The notes under the pieces are model-generated. The model was given only the letters and a program-made list of their open reading frames with translations, was not told the DNA's origin and did no database searches. Positions 8,647-16,911 of a DNA stretch of 64,000 nucleotides are shown here, piece by piece (within the stretch, counting starts at the first letter, position 1; each line of letters opens with the position of its first letter). Where the stretch lies: positions 1-64,000 of the forward strand of contig JAHHHH010000031.1 of NCBI GenBank assembly GCA_019359415.1, given 5' to 3'. The translations under genes were made by a program, and so were the position numbers. Source of the stretch: Iphinoe sp. HA4291-MV1. GTDB taxonomy: Bacteria > Cyanobacteriota > Cyanobacteriia > Cyanobacteriales > Nostocaceae.

Positions 8647-9741
8647 ATGGAAATAGGTGTTCCTAAAGAAACAAAGGATCAAGAATTTCGAGTTGGGTTA
8701 AGTCCTTCTAGTGTTCGAGTCTTACAAGAAAATGGTCATACAGTTTTCGTAGAGACTCAAGCAGGTCTGGGAGCAGGATTTACAGATGATGATTACAGAA
8801 ACACTGGTGCTAAAATAGTCACTACTACTGATGAGGCTTGGAACCGCGAACTGATTGTTAAAGTCAAAGAGCCACTAGCTGCAGAGTACAAGTTTTTGCA
8901 GAAGGGGCAAATTTTGTTTACATATCTGCATTTAGCAGCCGATCGCAAGTTAACCGAACATCTCATTGATTGCGGTGTAACAGCGATCGCCTACGAAACT
9001 GTAGAACAACCAGGCAGCAATAAACTACCTTTGCTCACTCCTATGAGCATTATTGCAGGTCGCTTATCGGTACAATTTGGGGCAAGGTTCCTAGAGCGCC
9101 AGCAAGGTGGGAGAGGGGTTTTGTTAGGCGGAGTTCCCGGAGTCAAACCAGGCAAAGTCGTGATTCTAGGTGGCGGTGTTGTAGGTACAGAAGCGGCTAA
9201 AATCGCTGTGGGCATGGGCGCTGCTGTCCAAATTATAGATGTTAATGTTGAGCGTCTTGCTTATCTGGAAACCTTGTTTGGTTCTAGAGTAGAACTGCTT
9301 TATAGCAACTCTGCCCATATTGAAACCGCAGTTAAAGATGCTGACTTGCTCATTGGTGCTGTTTTAGTACCAGGACGCAGAGCACCCATCCTTGTATCTC
9401 GCAATTTAGTCAAACAAATGCGTCCTGGTTCTGTCATAGTCGATGTTGCTGTTGACCAAGGCGGTTGTGTGGAAACTTTACACCCCACATCTCACACTCA
9501 TCCTGTCTATCTTGAAGAGAGTGTGGTACATTATGGCGTTCCTAATATGCCAGGGGCAGTACCTTGGACGTCAACCCAAGCACTGAACAACAGCACTCTG
9601 CCCTATGTCTTGCAGCTAGCAAATTCGTCGGGGATAAAGGCACTGGCGAATAATCAAGCATTAGCTAAAGGTGTGAACGTGGAAAATCATCGCTTAGTTC
9701 ATCCTGCAGTACAGGAGGTATTTCCTGACTTAGTAGTGTAG
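8647..9741 (+). CDS. ald: Alanine dehydrogenase
   Basis: This enzyme interconverts L-alanine and pyruvate plus ammonium with NAD(H). In heterocyst formers it is used for alanine catabolism and nitrogen balance. The 364 residues are the usual length. Features: N-terminal MEIGVPKETKDQEFRVGL, the substrate-site FTYLHLAAD with its histidine near residue 95, the nucleotide-binding GGGVVGTEAA near residue 175, and VDVAVDQGGC near residue 270. AAGAGG lies 6 bases before the ATG. The last 77 bases overlap the convergent histidine kinase gene. Confidence 0.95.
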   Translation: MEIGVPKETKDQEFRVGLSPSSVRVLQENGHTVFVETQAGLGAGFTDDDYRNTGAKIVTTTDEAWNRELIVKVKEPLAAEYKFLQKGQILFTYLHLAADRKLTEHLIDCGVTAIAYETVEQPGSNKLPLLTPMSIIAGRLSVQFGARFLERQQGGRGVLLGGVPGVKPGKVVILGGGVVGTEAAKIAVGMGAAVQIIDVNVERLAYLETLFGSRVELLYSNSAHIETAVKDADLLIGAVLVPGRRAPILVSRNLVKQMRPGSVIVDVAVDQGGCVETLHPTSHTHPVYLEESVVHYGVPNMPGAVPWTSTQALNNSTLPYVLQLANSSGIKALANNQALAKGVNVENHRLVHPAVQEVFPDLVV

Positions 9742-11599
9742 TCAGTTTGTTGACAGACACTTTGACGCCACTCTCCTCAACAGGGGAGCCAGCGCTAGGG
9801 TGAGGCTGTGCGACAGGAGGGCTTCGTTCTGCTTGGAAAAAACTCCTGTTCGGATAACTCTTAATACGTAAGAGTTCTTCACTTGTCCCCTCCTCTCCCT
9901 TCTGTGCTTCTTCTTTTGGTGCTCTCCCTGTATCTAAAAGTGGCAACTTCACGGTGAAAGTGGCTCCCTGTTCTACTCCCGGACTTTCGGCATGAACGCT
10001 TCCCCTGTGCATTTCCACAAGATAACGCACAATTGCCAGTCCTAATCCCAGCCCACCTTGGTTTCTGGTAGTGCTGCCATCAGCTTGACGAAAGCGGTCA
10101 AAAACATAGGGAAGAAAATCTGGACTGATACCACTACCTGTATCGCTCACTTGAATGAGTGCTAAGGAGCTATTCGCTTGCGAAAGTTCTCTCCGTTGGG
10201 GCGATTGTTGTTGCTGAGTACTGGGTCTTTCTAAGCTAGACTCAGTACTGATTGACAATCGTACCTCTACCCTTCCGCCTTTGGATGTGAACTTGAGCGC
10301 ATTATTCAGTAAATTCCAAGCTATTTGCTGCAAGCGGTTTGGATCACCAAAAACGAGAAAGGGAGATGAGGGAGATGAGGGGGATGAGGGGGATGAGGAA
10401 GTAGTGTGTTCAATAATGTACTGGAGTTGGATATCTTTTGTCTCAGCTTCTAAGCGTACGCTATCTACAACGGTTGAAATGACAGAGGCTAAGTTAACCG
10501 GACAGAGATTGAGCTGTAGTTTGCCACGTATAATCCGCGAGACATCTAAAATATCGTCTATGAGTTGTGCCTGCAAACTAGCGTTACGTTCAATCGTTTC
10601 TAGAGCACGCGCCATGGCTTTTTCATCTAAATTTCGCTGGCGCAGCAGTTTAGACCAACCTAGTATTGAAGTTAAGGGTGTACGAAGCTCGTGGGAAAGG
10701 GTTGCTAAAAATTCATCTTTGAGGCGGTTTGCTGTTTCAGCTTCTTGTCGTGCTGTTTGTTCGCGAATTAACTTGATGTGTTCTTCTTCTGCTTGTTTTC
10801 GTTCTGTAATTTCTTCTATCGTACCGACATATCCAATGACTTCGCTTTGATCAGAAAGCATTGGCGACGAAGACATATGAACCCAACGTTCAATTTCTGT
10901 CGAGGAGAAGATGCGAAACTCTCCTGTGTATTCCTCTCCCTCACTAGATGCAGAATACCAATCGGCGATAACTCGTTCTCTGTCTTCTGGATGAATTGCT
11001 TGCGTCCAACCGTCGCCTAAACTCTCCTCCAGCGTCATATCATAGATAGCTTGATAGCGTGGGTTAATATACGTGCATTTCCCTAATGTATCTGTTAGAA
11101 AAATACCTACAGGTGAGCAAGCACTTAAAGAGCGAAACATCTCTTCCCGCTTTTTCAGTTCAGTATTCATCTGAGCCAACTGTGCCGCTTGTCGCTCAAC
11201 CTCGACAGTTTTCTGGAACAGATCAACAAATGCCGCTACCTTGGATTTCAAAATTTCTGAATTGATCGGTTTGAACAGGTAGTCAACAGCACCAAGGGAA
11301 TATCCTTTAAACACCATGTTATCACTGGTGCTAAATGCTGTCAGAAAAATAATTGGTGTATGGCGCGATCGCTCTCGCTGTCGAATGAGGGCTGCTGTCT
11401 CGAACCCGTCCATGTCTGGCATTTGCACATCCAGCAGAATGACTGCAAAGTCCTGATTGAGCAAACATCGCAGTGCTTCCGCGCCGGATGTAGCTTTCAC
11501 CAAATTTTGATCTAAGCTCTCTAAAATAGCTTCTAAGGCTAACAAATTTTCTGGATGGTCATCTACCAGCAGAACGTTAACTTTCGGTTCAAATGACAT
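9665..11599 (-). CDS. Hybrid sensor kinase: receiver-PAS-histidine kinase
   Basis: A cytosolic signalling protein of 644 residues. The order is a receiver domain (about 5-125, phospho-acceptor Asp57 in LLDVQMPDMDG), a PAS/PAC domain (about 152-270), a dimerisation domain with His303 in LSHELRTPL, and an ATPase domain with N, G1 and G2 boxes (NLLNNALKF, VSDTGSGIS, GGLGLGLAI). It lies downstream of cheR and cheB on the same strand, so the three probably form one pathway. Four 9-bp repeat units at 10362-10397 encode a Ser-Ser-Pro stretch inside the ATPase domain. The low-complexity tail runs into the ald gene. Confidence 0.9.
   Translation of the reverse strand: MSFEPKVNVLLVDDHPENLLALEAILESLDQNLVKATSGAEALRCLLNQDFAVILLDVQMPDMDGFETAALIRQRERSRHTPIIFLTAFSTSDNMVFKGYSLGAVDYLFKPINSEILKSKVAAFVDLFQKTVEVERQAAQLAQMNTELKKREEMFRSLSACSPVGIFLTDTLGKCTYINPRYQAIYDMTLEESLGDGWTQAIHPEDRERVIADWYSASSEGEEYTGEFRIFSSTEIERWVHMSSSPMLSDQSEVIGYVGTIEEITERKQAEEEHIKLIREQTARQEAETANRLKDEFLATLSHELRTPLTSILGWSKLLRQRNLDEKAMARALETIERNASLQAQLIDDILDVSRIIRGKLQLNLCPVNLASVISTVVDSVRLEAETKDIQLQYIIEHTTSSSPSSPSSPSSPFLVFGDPNRLQQIAWNLLNNALKFTSKGGRVEVRLSISTESSLERPSTQQQQSPQRRELSQANSSLALIQVSDTGSGISPDFLPYVFDRFRQADGSTTRNQGGLGLGLAIVRYLVEMHRGSVHAESPGVEQGATFTVKLPLLDTGRAPKEEAQKGEEGTSEELLRIKSYPNRSFFQAERSPPVAQPHPSAGSPVEESGVKVSVNKLTTLLSQEIPPVLQDELSDDFPRSHL
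10361..10399. repeat. In-frame 9-bp tandem repeat inside the kinase gene
   Basis: Four units of GGAGATGAG/GGGGATGAG are read on the minus strand as repeated Ser-Ser-Pro. The same unit, read the other way, makes the intergenic array at 19203-19244. Because the unit is a multiple of three bases, the array does not break the frame. Confidence 0.8.
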
Positions 11600-11748
11600 T
11601 TCTATTTGTACGCTTTAGGGAATACATGATATGACTGTGACGCTTGCGCTTATTTTATTCCCACTATCTTAAGTTATAAATTTAGTTATTGTTGATAATT
11701 TTAGTTTAGAGCTTTTTCTATATGTTGAAGAATTTGACAAAAACTTTC

Positions 11749-12333
11749 TTAAACATTACAAATTTTCATCAAGTAAGGTGCAATTCCTACCAAAGGTAGA
11801 ACCTTATCTGCGACTCCAGCTGCTATTGCCGCTTTAGGCATTATCGGACAAGCTGCTGTTGAAGGTTCCTGTACCACAGTTTTGCCGCCGCTTGCCTTGA
11901 TTTTTGCCATTCCTTGCTTACCATCATGATTTGCTCCTGTCAAGAGAACTCCAATCAATTTTTCGGCATAAGTCTCTGCTGCTGTTTCAAATAGCACATC
12001 TATTGATGGTCGCGCATAAGTCACAGGAGCATCAATAGATAAAGAAAAGCTTGAATAAGGAACCATATCACTTTTTGCTTCTACCATCAAATGGTAATCT
12101 GCTGGAGCTAAATATATATAACCAGGGACGATTTCTTCTTTATCTTGCGGCTCGATAACAACTAAAGCACTGTACTGCTGCAATACGACTTTTAATTTCT
12201 GATCAGAAGCTTTGTAACGGTGTTGAACAATCGCCACAGGTACTGGAAAATTTTTTGGCAACCCGCTCAGTAAGACTTCAAGGGCATTTAACCCTCCTAA
12301 GGATGCACCTACAGCAATAAGTTGAATTGTCAT
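11749..12333 (-). CDS. cheB: Stand-alone CheB-type methylesterase domain
   Basis: At 194 residues this is only the CheB catalytic domain; the usual N-terminal receiver is absent. The catalytic triad is visible as Ser11 (GASLGG), His38 (VQHR) and Asp137 (GANHDG). CheB removes methyl groups from glutamates of chemoreceptors or deamidates glutamine. It sits between cheR and the hybrid kinase on the same strand. With no chemoreceptor in view, its target may be a non-chemotaxis sensor, as proposed for CheB-CheR-PAS kinase assemblies in other bacteria. The missing receiver means its control must come from elsewhere, perhaps the receiver of the kinase. Confidence 0.88.
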   Translation of the reverse strand: MTIQLIAVGASLGGLNALEVLLSGLPKNFPVPVAIVQHRYKASDQKLKVVLQQYSALVVIEPQDKEEIVPGYIYLAPADYHLMVEAKSDMVPYSSFSLSIDAPVTYARPSIDVLFETAAETYAEKLIGVLLTGANHDGKQGMAKIKASGGKTVVQEPSTAACPIMPKAAIAAGVADKVLPLVGIAPYLMKICNV

Positions 12334-12479
12334 CAGTAGTGAGTCATTAGTCGTTGATAACTAGTAGTTTATGACAACTATGAACTACCAATCATTAACT
12401 ACAGCACATTGTTCGTGCGTGAGGTACAAAGAGTAAGGTCTAAAAGCTAGACAGAAAGACCTTTTTACTTGATGACTTC

Positions 12480-12603
12480 TCCCTTTTCTGCGACAGGCTT
12501 GCGCCAACGCCTCTGGCGTCGCCCCTTCTCAATAGCGGAGACGCTGCGCGTTCGCCTCTGGCGTCGCCCCTTGGGCGAAGGGCGAAGGGGAGACGCTACG
12601 CGA
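12480..12603. repeat. GC-rich repeat cluster between cheR and cheB
   Basis: Two copies of CGCCTCTGGCGTCGCCCCTT (12510-12529 and 12553-12572) are followed by GGGCGAAGGGCGAAGGGG and GAGACGCTACGCG, mirrored by GGAGACGCTGCGCG. This is a common mosaic of cyanobacterial dispersed repeats and can form several hairpins. It may weaken or set the ratio of read-through from cheR into cheB. Confidence 0.65.
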
Positions 12604-12626
12604 TCTGACTTCTGAATTCTGCTGTA

Positions 12627-13451
12627 TTATCGAATTTTGCGGTAAAGCTTCTCCCCGCCTTCTAATTCCTCATAGTCTTGCTCATGCAGAGTAAACTTAA
12701 GCGTTTCTTGGCGTCCCAAACCTAAAATCCCAAACTGAATAAGGCTTTCATAAAAAAGATTATGAACTCGGGTTTGTAAATTTTGATTAAAATAAATTAA
12801 GACATTCCGACATAAAATAATATGGAATTCATTAAATGAATTATCTGTCACTAAATTATGTTGTGAAAAAACCATATTTTCTTTAAGAAACGAAGAAAAA
12901 ATAACGTGATCGTAAGCTGCTGTATAATATTCTGAAAAATTTTTTTTACCACCAGCTTGTAAATAGTTTTGAGTATATTCTTGCATCGATTCTAATGGAT
13001 AAATTCCAGCTTTGGCTTTTTTTAAAACCATCTCATTGATATCAGTAGCATACAATCGACAACGGTGATAAAGTCCCTCTTCGTGCAGTAAAATTGCCAT
13101 AGAATAAACTTCCTCACCAGTGGAACATCCAGCATGCCAAACGCGAATAAAAGGATAAGTTCGTAATATCGGCACCATTTCTTTCCTAAATATTAGAAAA
13201 AAGCTGGGATCACGAAACATGGTGGTTACGTTAACCGAGAGACTGTACAAAAATCTCTCCATACATTCGGGATTATGGAGAACTTTTTCTTGTAGTCCAG
13301 AAACACTAGTTAAACCTTCGGCTCGAATGATGTTCCAAATTCGTCGTTTGAGTGAAGCAAAGGCATAATTTTTAAAATCAAATCCATAGTAACGATGTAT
13401 GCCTTCTAATAATAATTGAATTTCAATATCTTCAAGCTGCTCTCTAAGCAT
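12627..13451 (-). CDS. cheR: CheR-type protein-glutamate O-methyltransferase
   Basis: A methyltransferase of 274 residues that uses S-adenosylmethionine to methylate glutamates in receptor proteins. The N-terminal helical domain spans about 1-75. The catalytic domain has VWHAGCSTGEEVYSMAI (SAM site, near residue 105), YATDINEMVL and IILCRNVLIYF, all CheR hallmarks. It is the first gene of a cheR-cheB-kinase unit on the minus strand. There are no che coupling genes here, so I infer a role in a sensory pathway rather than classic taxis. Confidence 0.92.
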   Translation of the reverse strand: MLREQLEDIEIQLLLEGIHRYYGFDFKNYAFASLKRRIWNIIRAEGLTSVSGLQEKVLHNPECMERFLYSLSVNVTTMFRDPSFFLIFRKEMVPILRTYPFIRVWHAGCSTGEEVYSMAILLHEEGLYHRCRLYATDINEMVLKKAKAGIYPLESMQEYTQNYLQAGGKKNFSEYYTAAYDHVIFSSFLKENMVFSQHNLVTDNSFNEFHIILCRNVLIYFNQNLQTRVHNLFYESLIQFGILGLGRQETLKFTLHEQDYEELEGGEKLYRKIR

Positions 13452-13646
13452 ATATTTATCTAATCATACTCGCTACCCAACAAGTTCAACTTTTCCCTCA
13501 TTCCCTATCCTATTAATGAAGTATGAGTTTGTGGGTAAAGTCTTAAGCTGATGCAACATTTATATCTTTTCTTACTGTAAACAAATAATACACCTATAGA
13601 CCAATACTGCTACGTTAAGGATTATTTTCGGAGATTTCACACGTGT

Positions 13647-13723
13647 AGAGACGTTGCCCTTCGGGTGTCTTCTCCGGAGAGGGAAACCCTCCCAAGAGCG
13701 CTGGACTCACATGCAACGTCTCT
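13647..13723. repeat. Inverted repeat around GAGACGTTGC
   Basis: Perfect 11-bp arms AGAGACGTTGC (13647-13657) and GCAACGTCTCT (13713-13723) enclose a loop with smaller hairpins. The same arm motif, as a perfect palindrome, occurs at 20328-20357 with one base changed (GAGATGTTGC). Confidence 0.7.
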
Positions 13724-13859
13724 TGCGTTGGTTATGGTTCTTGCAAATTATCTTATCAGCAACCGTATTAGTCTGTAATTTTTTAGTACAAAATCATACA
13801 AATAAAGTTTGTGGCAAGGGCTGAGATTCTTAAAGCCTGCGGAGGTTTTATTTTGTAGT

Positions 13860-13877
13860 GCGGGCCGGACAGCCCGC
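13860..13877. repeat. GCGGGC hairpin repeat
   Basis: Arms GCGGGC and GCCCGC enclose the loop CGGACA. It is a short GC-rich hairpin repeat of the kind often seen in cyanobacterial spacers. Confidence 0.55.
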
Positions 13878-14360
13878 TGGGTAATAAAGTAGGGAGCAAT
13901 CCTCGTCTCCCACTACCATCTTTTTTGCATGCATTGGGATGCTACCTCACACTTTATCTTTCAGTTGACATGCTTCCGTTCTCATTTGTATTCAATATAG
14001 CTCTTATAGGGTGAACCTCTTACCTAGCATAATTTAGGATGGACGAAACTCTCATTTCATCAAAAACCAGAACTGTAATGTATTCAAATGTATTCAATTA
14101 AAAACGACGGTTATTATCATAGGGAACAAGCAAGGTAGAAATTAGCAGAAAAGTGTATAAAATCAATCTATTAGGTGTCTTTATTACAGAAGCTAATGCA
14201 CAAGCAAATTATTGATTCTAACAGTAGACGCAATTTATAACACAAAGATCAAAGCTGTAAAAAGTAATTCTTGAAAGTTTCGGTTCTAAATATCGCTCAG
14301 TATACATCAATAATTCAGACTTCTGAGATATACTTTCACCATACTATAAGGAATGCGAGT

Positions 14361-15509
14361 ATGGTAAATCAAAAGCTTGGGAAATTACTCTCATTCGGTT
14401 TTATAAGTTTCTGTTTTTGCTTAGGTATTGGTATAGGATTATTCATGCGCTTTGGACAATTGCAGCGAACAAATGCTTCTACAAAATCTACCGACACAGA
14501 ACCAATTCCGTTCTCCATACCAGAATACACATCTCCAGATACCATTACTATTCAAGCTGTTGGAGATGTTATTCCTGGCACAAACTACCCTCACCACAGA
14601 CTTCCACGTAATCCCAATTTGCTTCTACCAAACTCAGTGAGAGTACATTTGCAAAGAGCCGATATTTTGTTTGGTAACTTTGAGAGTAGTCTCACAAACT
14701 ACCCTTATAGTGCTAAGGATATCAGTAAAGGACAAATTTTTGCCTTTCGCTCCCCACCGACCTATGCTCAGCTTTTTGCTGATGTTGGGTTTGATGTTAT
14801 GAATATAGCAAATAATCATGCTTTAGATTTTGGATCAGTGGGGTTTCAAGACACAGTTAAGAATCTTAAGGCTGCTGGGATTAAAACATTAGGTCATAAA
14901 AATCAAATTCTCTTGTTAAAAGTGAAGAATATTCCTGTCGCTATGATTGGGTTTGCTCCCTACGAATTTTATAATTCTATTCACGATTTAAAAACAGCCA
15001 AAACACTCGTACAAAAAGCTAAGACACAAGCAAATGTTGTGATTGTATCAATGCATGCAGGCTCGGAAGGAACTAACGCACTGCAGGTTCAAAATAAAAC
15101 TGAGTTTTTCTATGGAGAAAACCGAGGAAATTCTCTTCAGTTTGCTCGAACAATGATTGATGCAGGTGCAGATTTAGTCCTCGGACATGGTCCTCACGTT
15201 CCAAGAGCTACTGAGATTTATAATGGGAAACTCATCGCTTATTCTTTAGGAAATTTTTTAGGATACCGAACTTTATCCACAGCCGCTGAAACTGGCTACT
15301 CAATGATTTTAGAAGTGAAACTGAACTCACAAGGAGATTTTGTGTTTGGGAAAATTATCCCTGTTCACCTTGATGCTCAAGGGATTCCTCATTTTGACAA
15401 GCGTTTTCGGACAGTGGGACTCTTGCGTTATTTGAATAATAAAGATTTTCCTAATAACCCGGCGAAGATTAATAAGAAAGGTGAAATTGTAGTGGCAGAA
15501 AAGGAGTAG
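14361..15509 (+). CDS. CapA family (PGA_cap) metallophosphatase-like protein
   Basis: About 382 residues from the ATG at 14361, which is preceded by AAGGA. The frame is open from 14271, but the added part is unlike the family. Residues about 8-30 form a signal anchor, so the protein is probably periplasmic. Family motifs: AVGDVIPG, LFGNFESSL, NIANNHALDFG, SMHAGSEG, GHGPHVPRA and IAYSLGNFLG. CapA proteins are linked to poly-gamma-glutamate capsule synthesis, but in cyanobacteria they usually lack the capBC partners, as here. The role is therefore unclear, probably cell-surface polymer related. Confidence 0.82.
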   Translation: MVNQKLGKLLSFGFISFCFCLGIGIGLFMRFGQLQRTNASTKSTDTEPIPFSIPEYTSPDTITIQAVGDVIPGTNYPHHRLPRNPNLLLPNSVRVHLQRADILFGNFESSLTNYPYSAKDISKGQIFAFRSPPTYAQLFADVGFDVMNIANNHALDFGSVGFQDTVKNLKAAGIKTLGHKNQILLLKVKNIPVAMIGFAPYEFYNSIHDLKTAKTLVQKAKTQANVVIVSMHAGSEGTNALQVQNKTEFFYGENRGNSLQFARTMIDAGADLVLGHGPHVPRATEIYNGKLIAYSLGNFLGYRTLSTAAETGYSMILEVKLNSQGDFVFGKIIPVHLDAQGIPHFDKRFRTVGLLRYLNNKDFPNNPAKINKKGEIVVAEKE

Positions 15510-15656
15510 AGTGGTAACGAATGCAACCATTGTTTGTAGGGACGCAGCAATGATTATTGGTGTCAATTTAAACTTTTATTCCACGTTAATTTAACCCCAC
15601 CCCGAACTCGCGGCTACGGTGTACACACAAATGATCTAATCACCGCAAATCCCATA

Positions 15657-15697
15657 GTAGGGTGCGTTATGGCGCTTCGCCTAACGCATCGCCCTAC
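15657..15697. repeat. Palindromic GTAGGGTGCGTTA repeat
   Basis: The sequence reads GTAGGGTGCGTTA then a short loop then TAACGCATCGCCCTAC, an imperfect hairpin. It is a very common intergenic repeat in filamentous cyanobacteria. It lies downstream of the CapA gene and before the toxin-antitoxin pair. Confidence 0.65.
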
Positions 15698-15763
15698 AAG
15701 TTGGATATTTTTTTCCCTTACGCTAAAATTGCCTACAATTAGGATAAAACAGAAGAGGCAAAA

Positions 15764-15979
15764 ATGAATACAAAAGAAAAAATACAAGCAGAAATTAACA
15801 GCCTTAACGAAGAATATCTAGATGAGCTATATCTCTTAATCAAAGATTTTACACAATCCAAACAACACTCTAAAAAGTCTAGCTTCATGTCTAAGTTGAA
15901 GCAGATAAAAATTGATGCACCAGAGGATTTTGCTGCCAATATCGATTTATATGTAATTGGAGAAAAAGTTGTCGAATAA
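15764..15979 (+). CDS. Probable antitoxin of the PIN toxin
   Basis: A 71-residue acidic and amphipathic protein beginning MNTKEKIQAEINSLNEEYL. It matches the short helical proteins that precede PIN toxins in cyanobacteria. It has a good ribosome-binding site (AGAGG). It overlaps the PIN gene by 23 bases, which implies coupled translation. No DNA-binding motif is obvious, so the family is uncertain and the antitoxin role is inferred from context. Confidence 0.65.
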   Translation: MNTKEKIQAEINSLNEEYLDELYLLIKDFTQSKQHSKKSSFMSKLKQIKIDAPEDFAANIDLYVIGEKVVE

Positions 15980-16373
15980 GATATTCGTTGACACTTTATT
16001 TGTAGTAGCACTGATTAACCAGCGTGACCAATATCATCAACGAGCCGCTGAATTAGCTGACAGATTAGAAGGTTATCCGTTACTCACAACTGATGCAGTA
16101 TTGCTTGAGATTGGTAACGCTCTAGCACGCGGTTACAAAGACGAAGCAGTTGAAATAATCGAGGAGTTTTTTGCTTCAGATGAAGTGGAAATTGTGCAAC
16201 TCACTCCTGAATTATTTGAGCAAGCGTTTACGCTTTATAAAAGCCACAAAGATAAAGCTTGGGGCTTAGTTGATTGCATTTCTTTCGTAGTCATGAAGCA
16301 AGCGGGAGTAAGCGAAGCTTTGACTTTTGATCAGCATTTCGTTCAAGCAGGCTTTCAGGCGTTGATGAGGTGA
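15957..16373 (+). CDS. PIN-domain toxin (VapC-like)
   Basis: A predicted Mg-dependent ribonuclease of 138 residues. The acidic residues expected for PIN nucleases are visible: Asp in IFVDTLF, Glu in LLEIGNAL, Asp in GLVDCISF and Asp in TFDQHF. The start is uncertain: ATG at 15957 overlaps the antitoxin, and a TTG at 15969 is an alternative. The target RNA is unknown. The gene looks intact, so the module is probably functional. Confidence 0.8.
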   Translation: MEKKLSNKIFVDTLFVVALINQRDQYHQRAAELADRLEGYPLLTTDAVLLEIGNALARGYKDEAVEIIEEFFASDEVEIVQLTPELFEQAFTLYKSHKDKAWGLVDCISFVVMKQAGVSEALTFDQHFVQAGFQALMR

Positions 16374-16420
16374 AAAGTAACTGCAATGGTTGGTATCTAA
16401 GAGATACATGGAGACAGCAA

Positions 16421-16690
16421 TCAAAACTGGGCTTTAGAACGGGTTTCTTTTACCAAGCGAAGACAGTCTTCTAAATCATTGCCTTGCCAGCTTCCAGCAA
16501 ATTTTAGCAGTTCACCCGCTTTAGTTCCTCGTTTAATTGGAGCTAGCCGACGAAGCGGACGTTGACTGATTATACTTTTAGTACTTTTGCTTTGAAGGGA
16601 ATCTAGGAAGTCGCTGACTAAAGAGAGTTGTTCGGGTGGTAGTTGGGCTAGTTGTTGTTCGATTTTTTGGCGCAGTTCCGGGGAAGTCAT
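16421..16690 (-). CDS. Orphan antitoxin-like small protein
   Basis: An 89-residue protein (MTSPELRQKIEQQLAQL...) with a helical N-terminus, a basic proline-containing middle (RPLRRLAPIKRG) and a C-terminal EDCLRLVKETR. It resembles the antitoxin-like partners of PIN or RelE toxins in cyanobacteria. No toxin gene follows it: its downstream neighbour is the convergent PIN gene, 47 bases away. It may be an orphan or a stand-alone gene. The ATG at 16690 is chosen over an upstream TTG. Confidence 0.5.
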   Translation of the reverse strand: MTSPELRQKIEQQLAQLPPEQLSLVSDFLDSLQSKSTKSIISQRPLRRLAPIKRGTKAGELLKFAGSWQGNDLEDCLRLVKETRSKAQF

Positions 16691-16911
16691 TAGCAACTCG
16701 CTATTTTGATTGCCTATCTTTTCGACTTCTTAATTTTACCGTCTAATTTGGTGAGGTGAAGTACCTCAACTTGCCTTGTCTGCGACACGCTGCGCGAACG
16801 ACGCTCAGTTAGGAGTTCCAACTATAGCTAGCCTAGCACAAGGACGGTCTTATTTGTCACATCTCCACCTCACAAGAGTCATGCCTAAATTGTGCAACGC
16901 CGATTATCAAA

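Larger units (their letters stand above)
13452..14360. other. 900-base repeat-bearing spacer
   Basis: No credible gene is seen. It holds two palindromic repeats, at 13647-13723 and 13860-13877, then AT-rich sequence leading to the CapA gene. The sequence near 13934 (ATTGGGATGCTACC) resembles the arms of the palindrome found in tnpB at 35414-35427, which hints at another decayed copy of that repeat. Confidence 0.5.
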
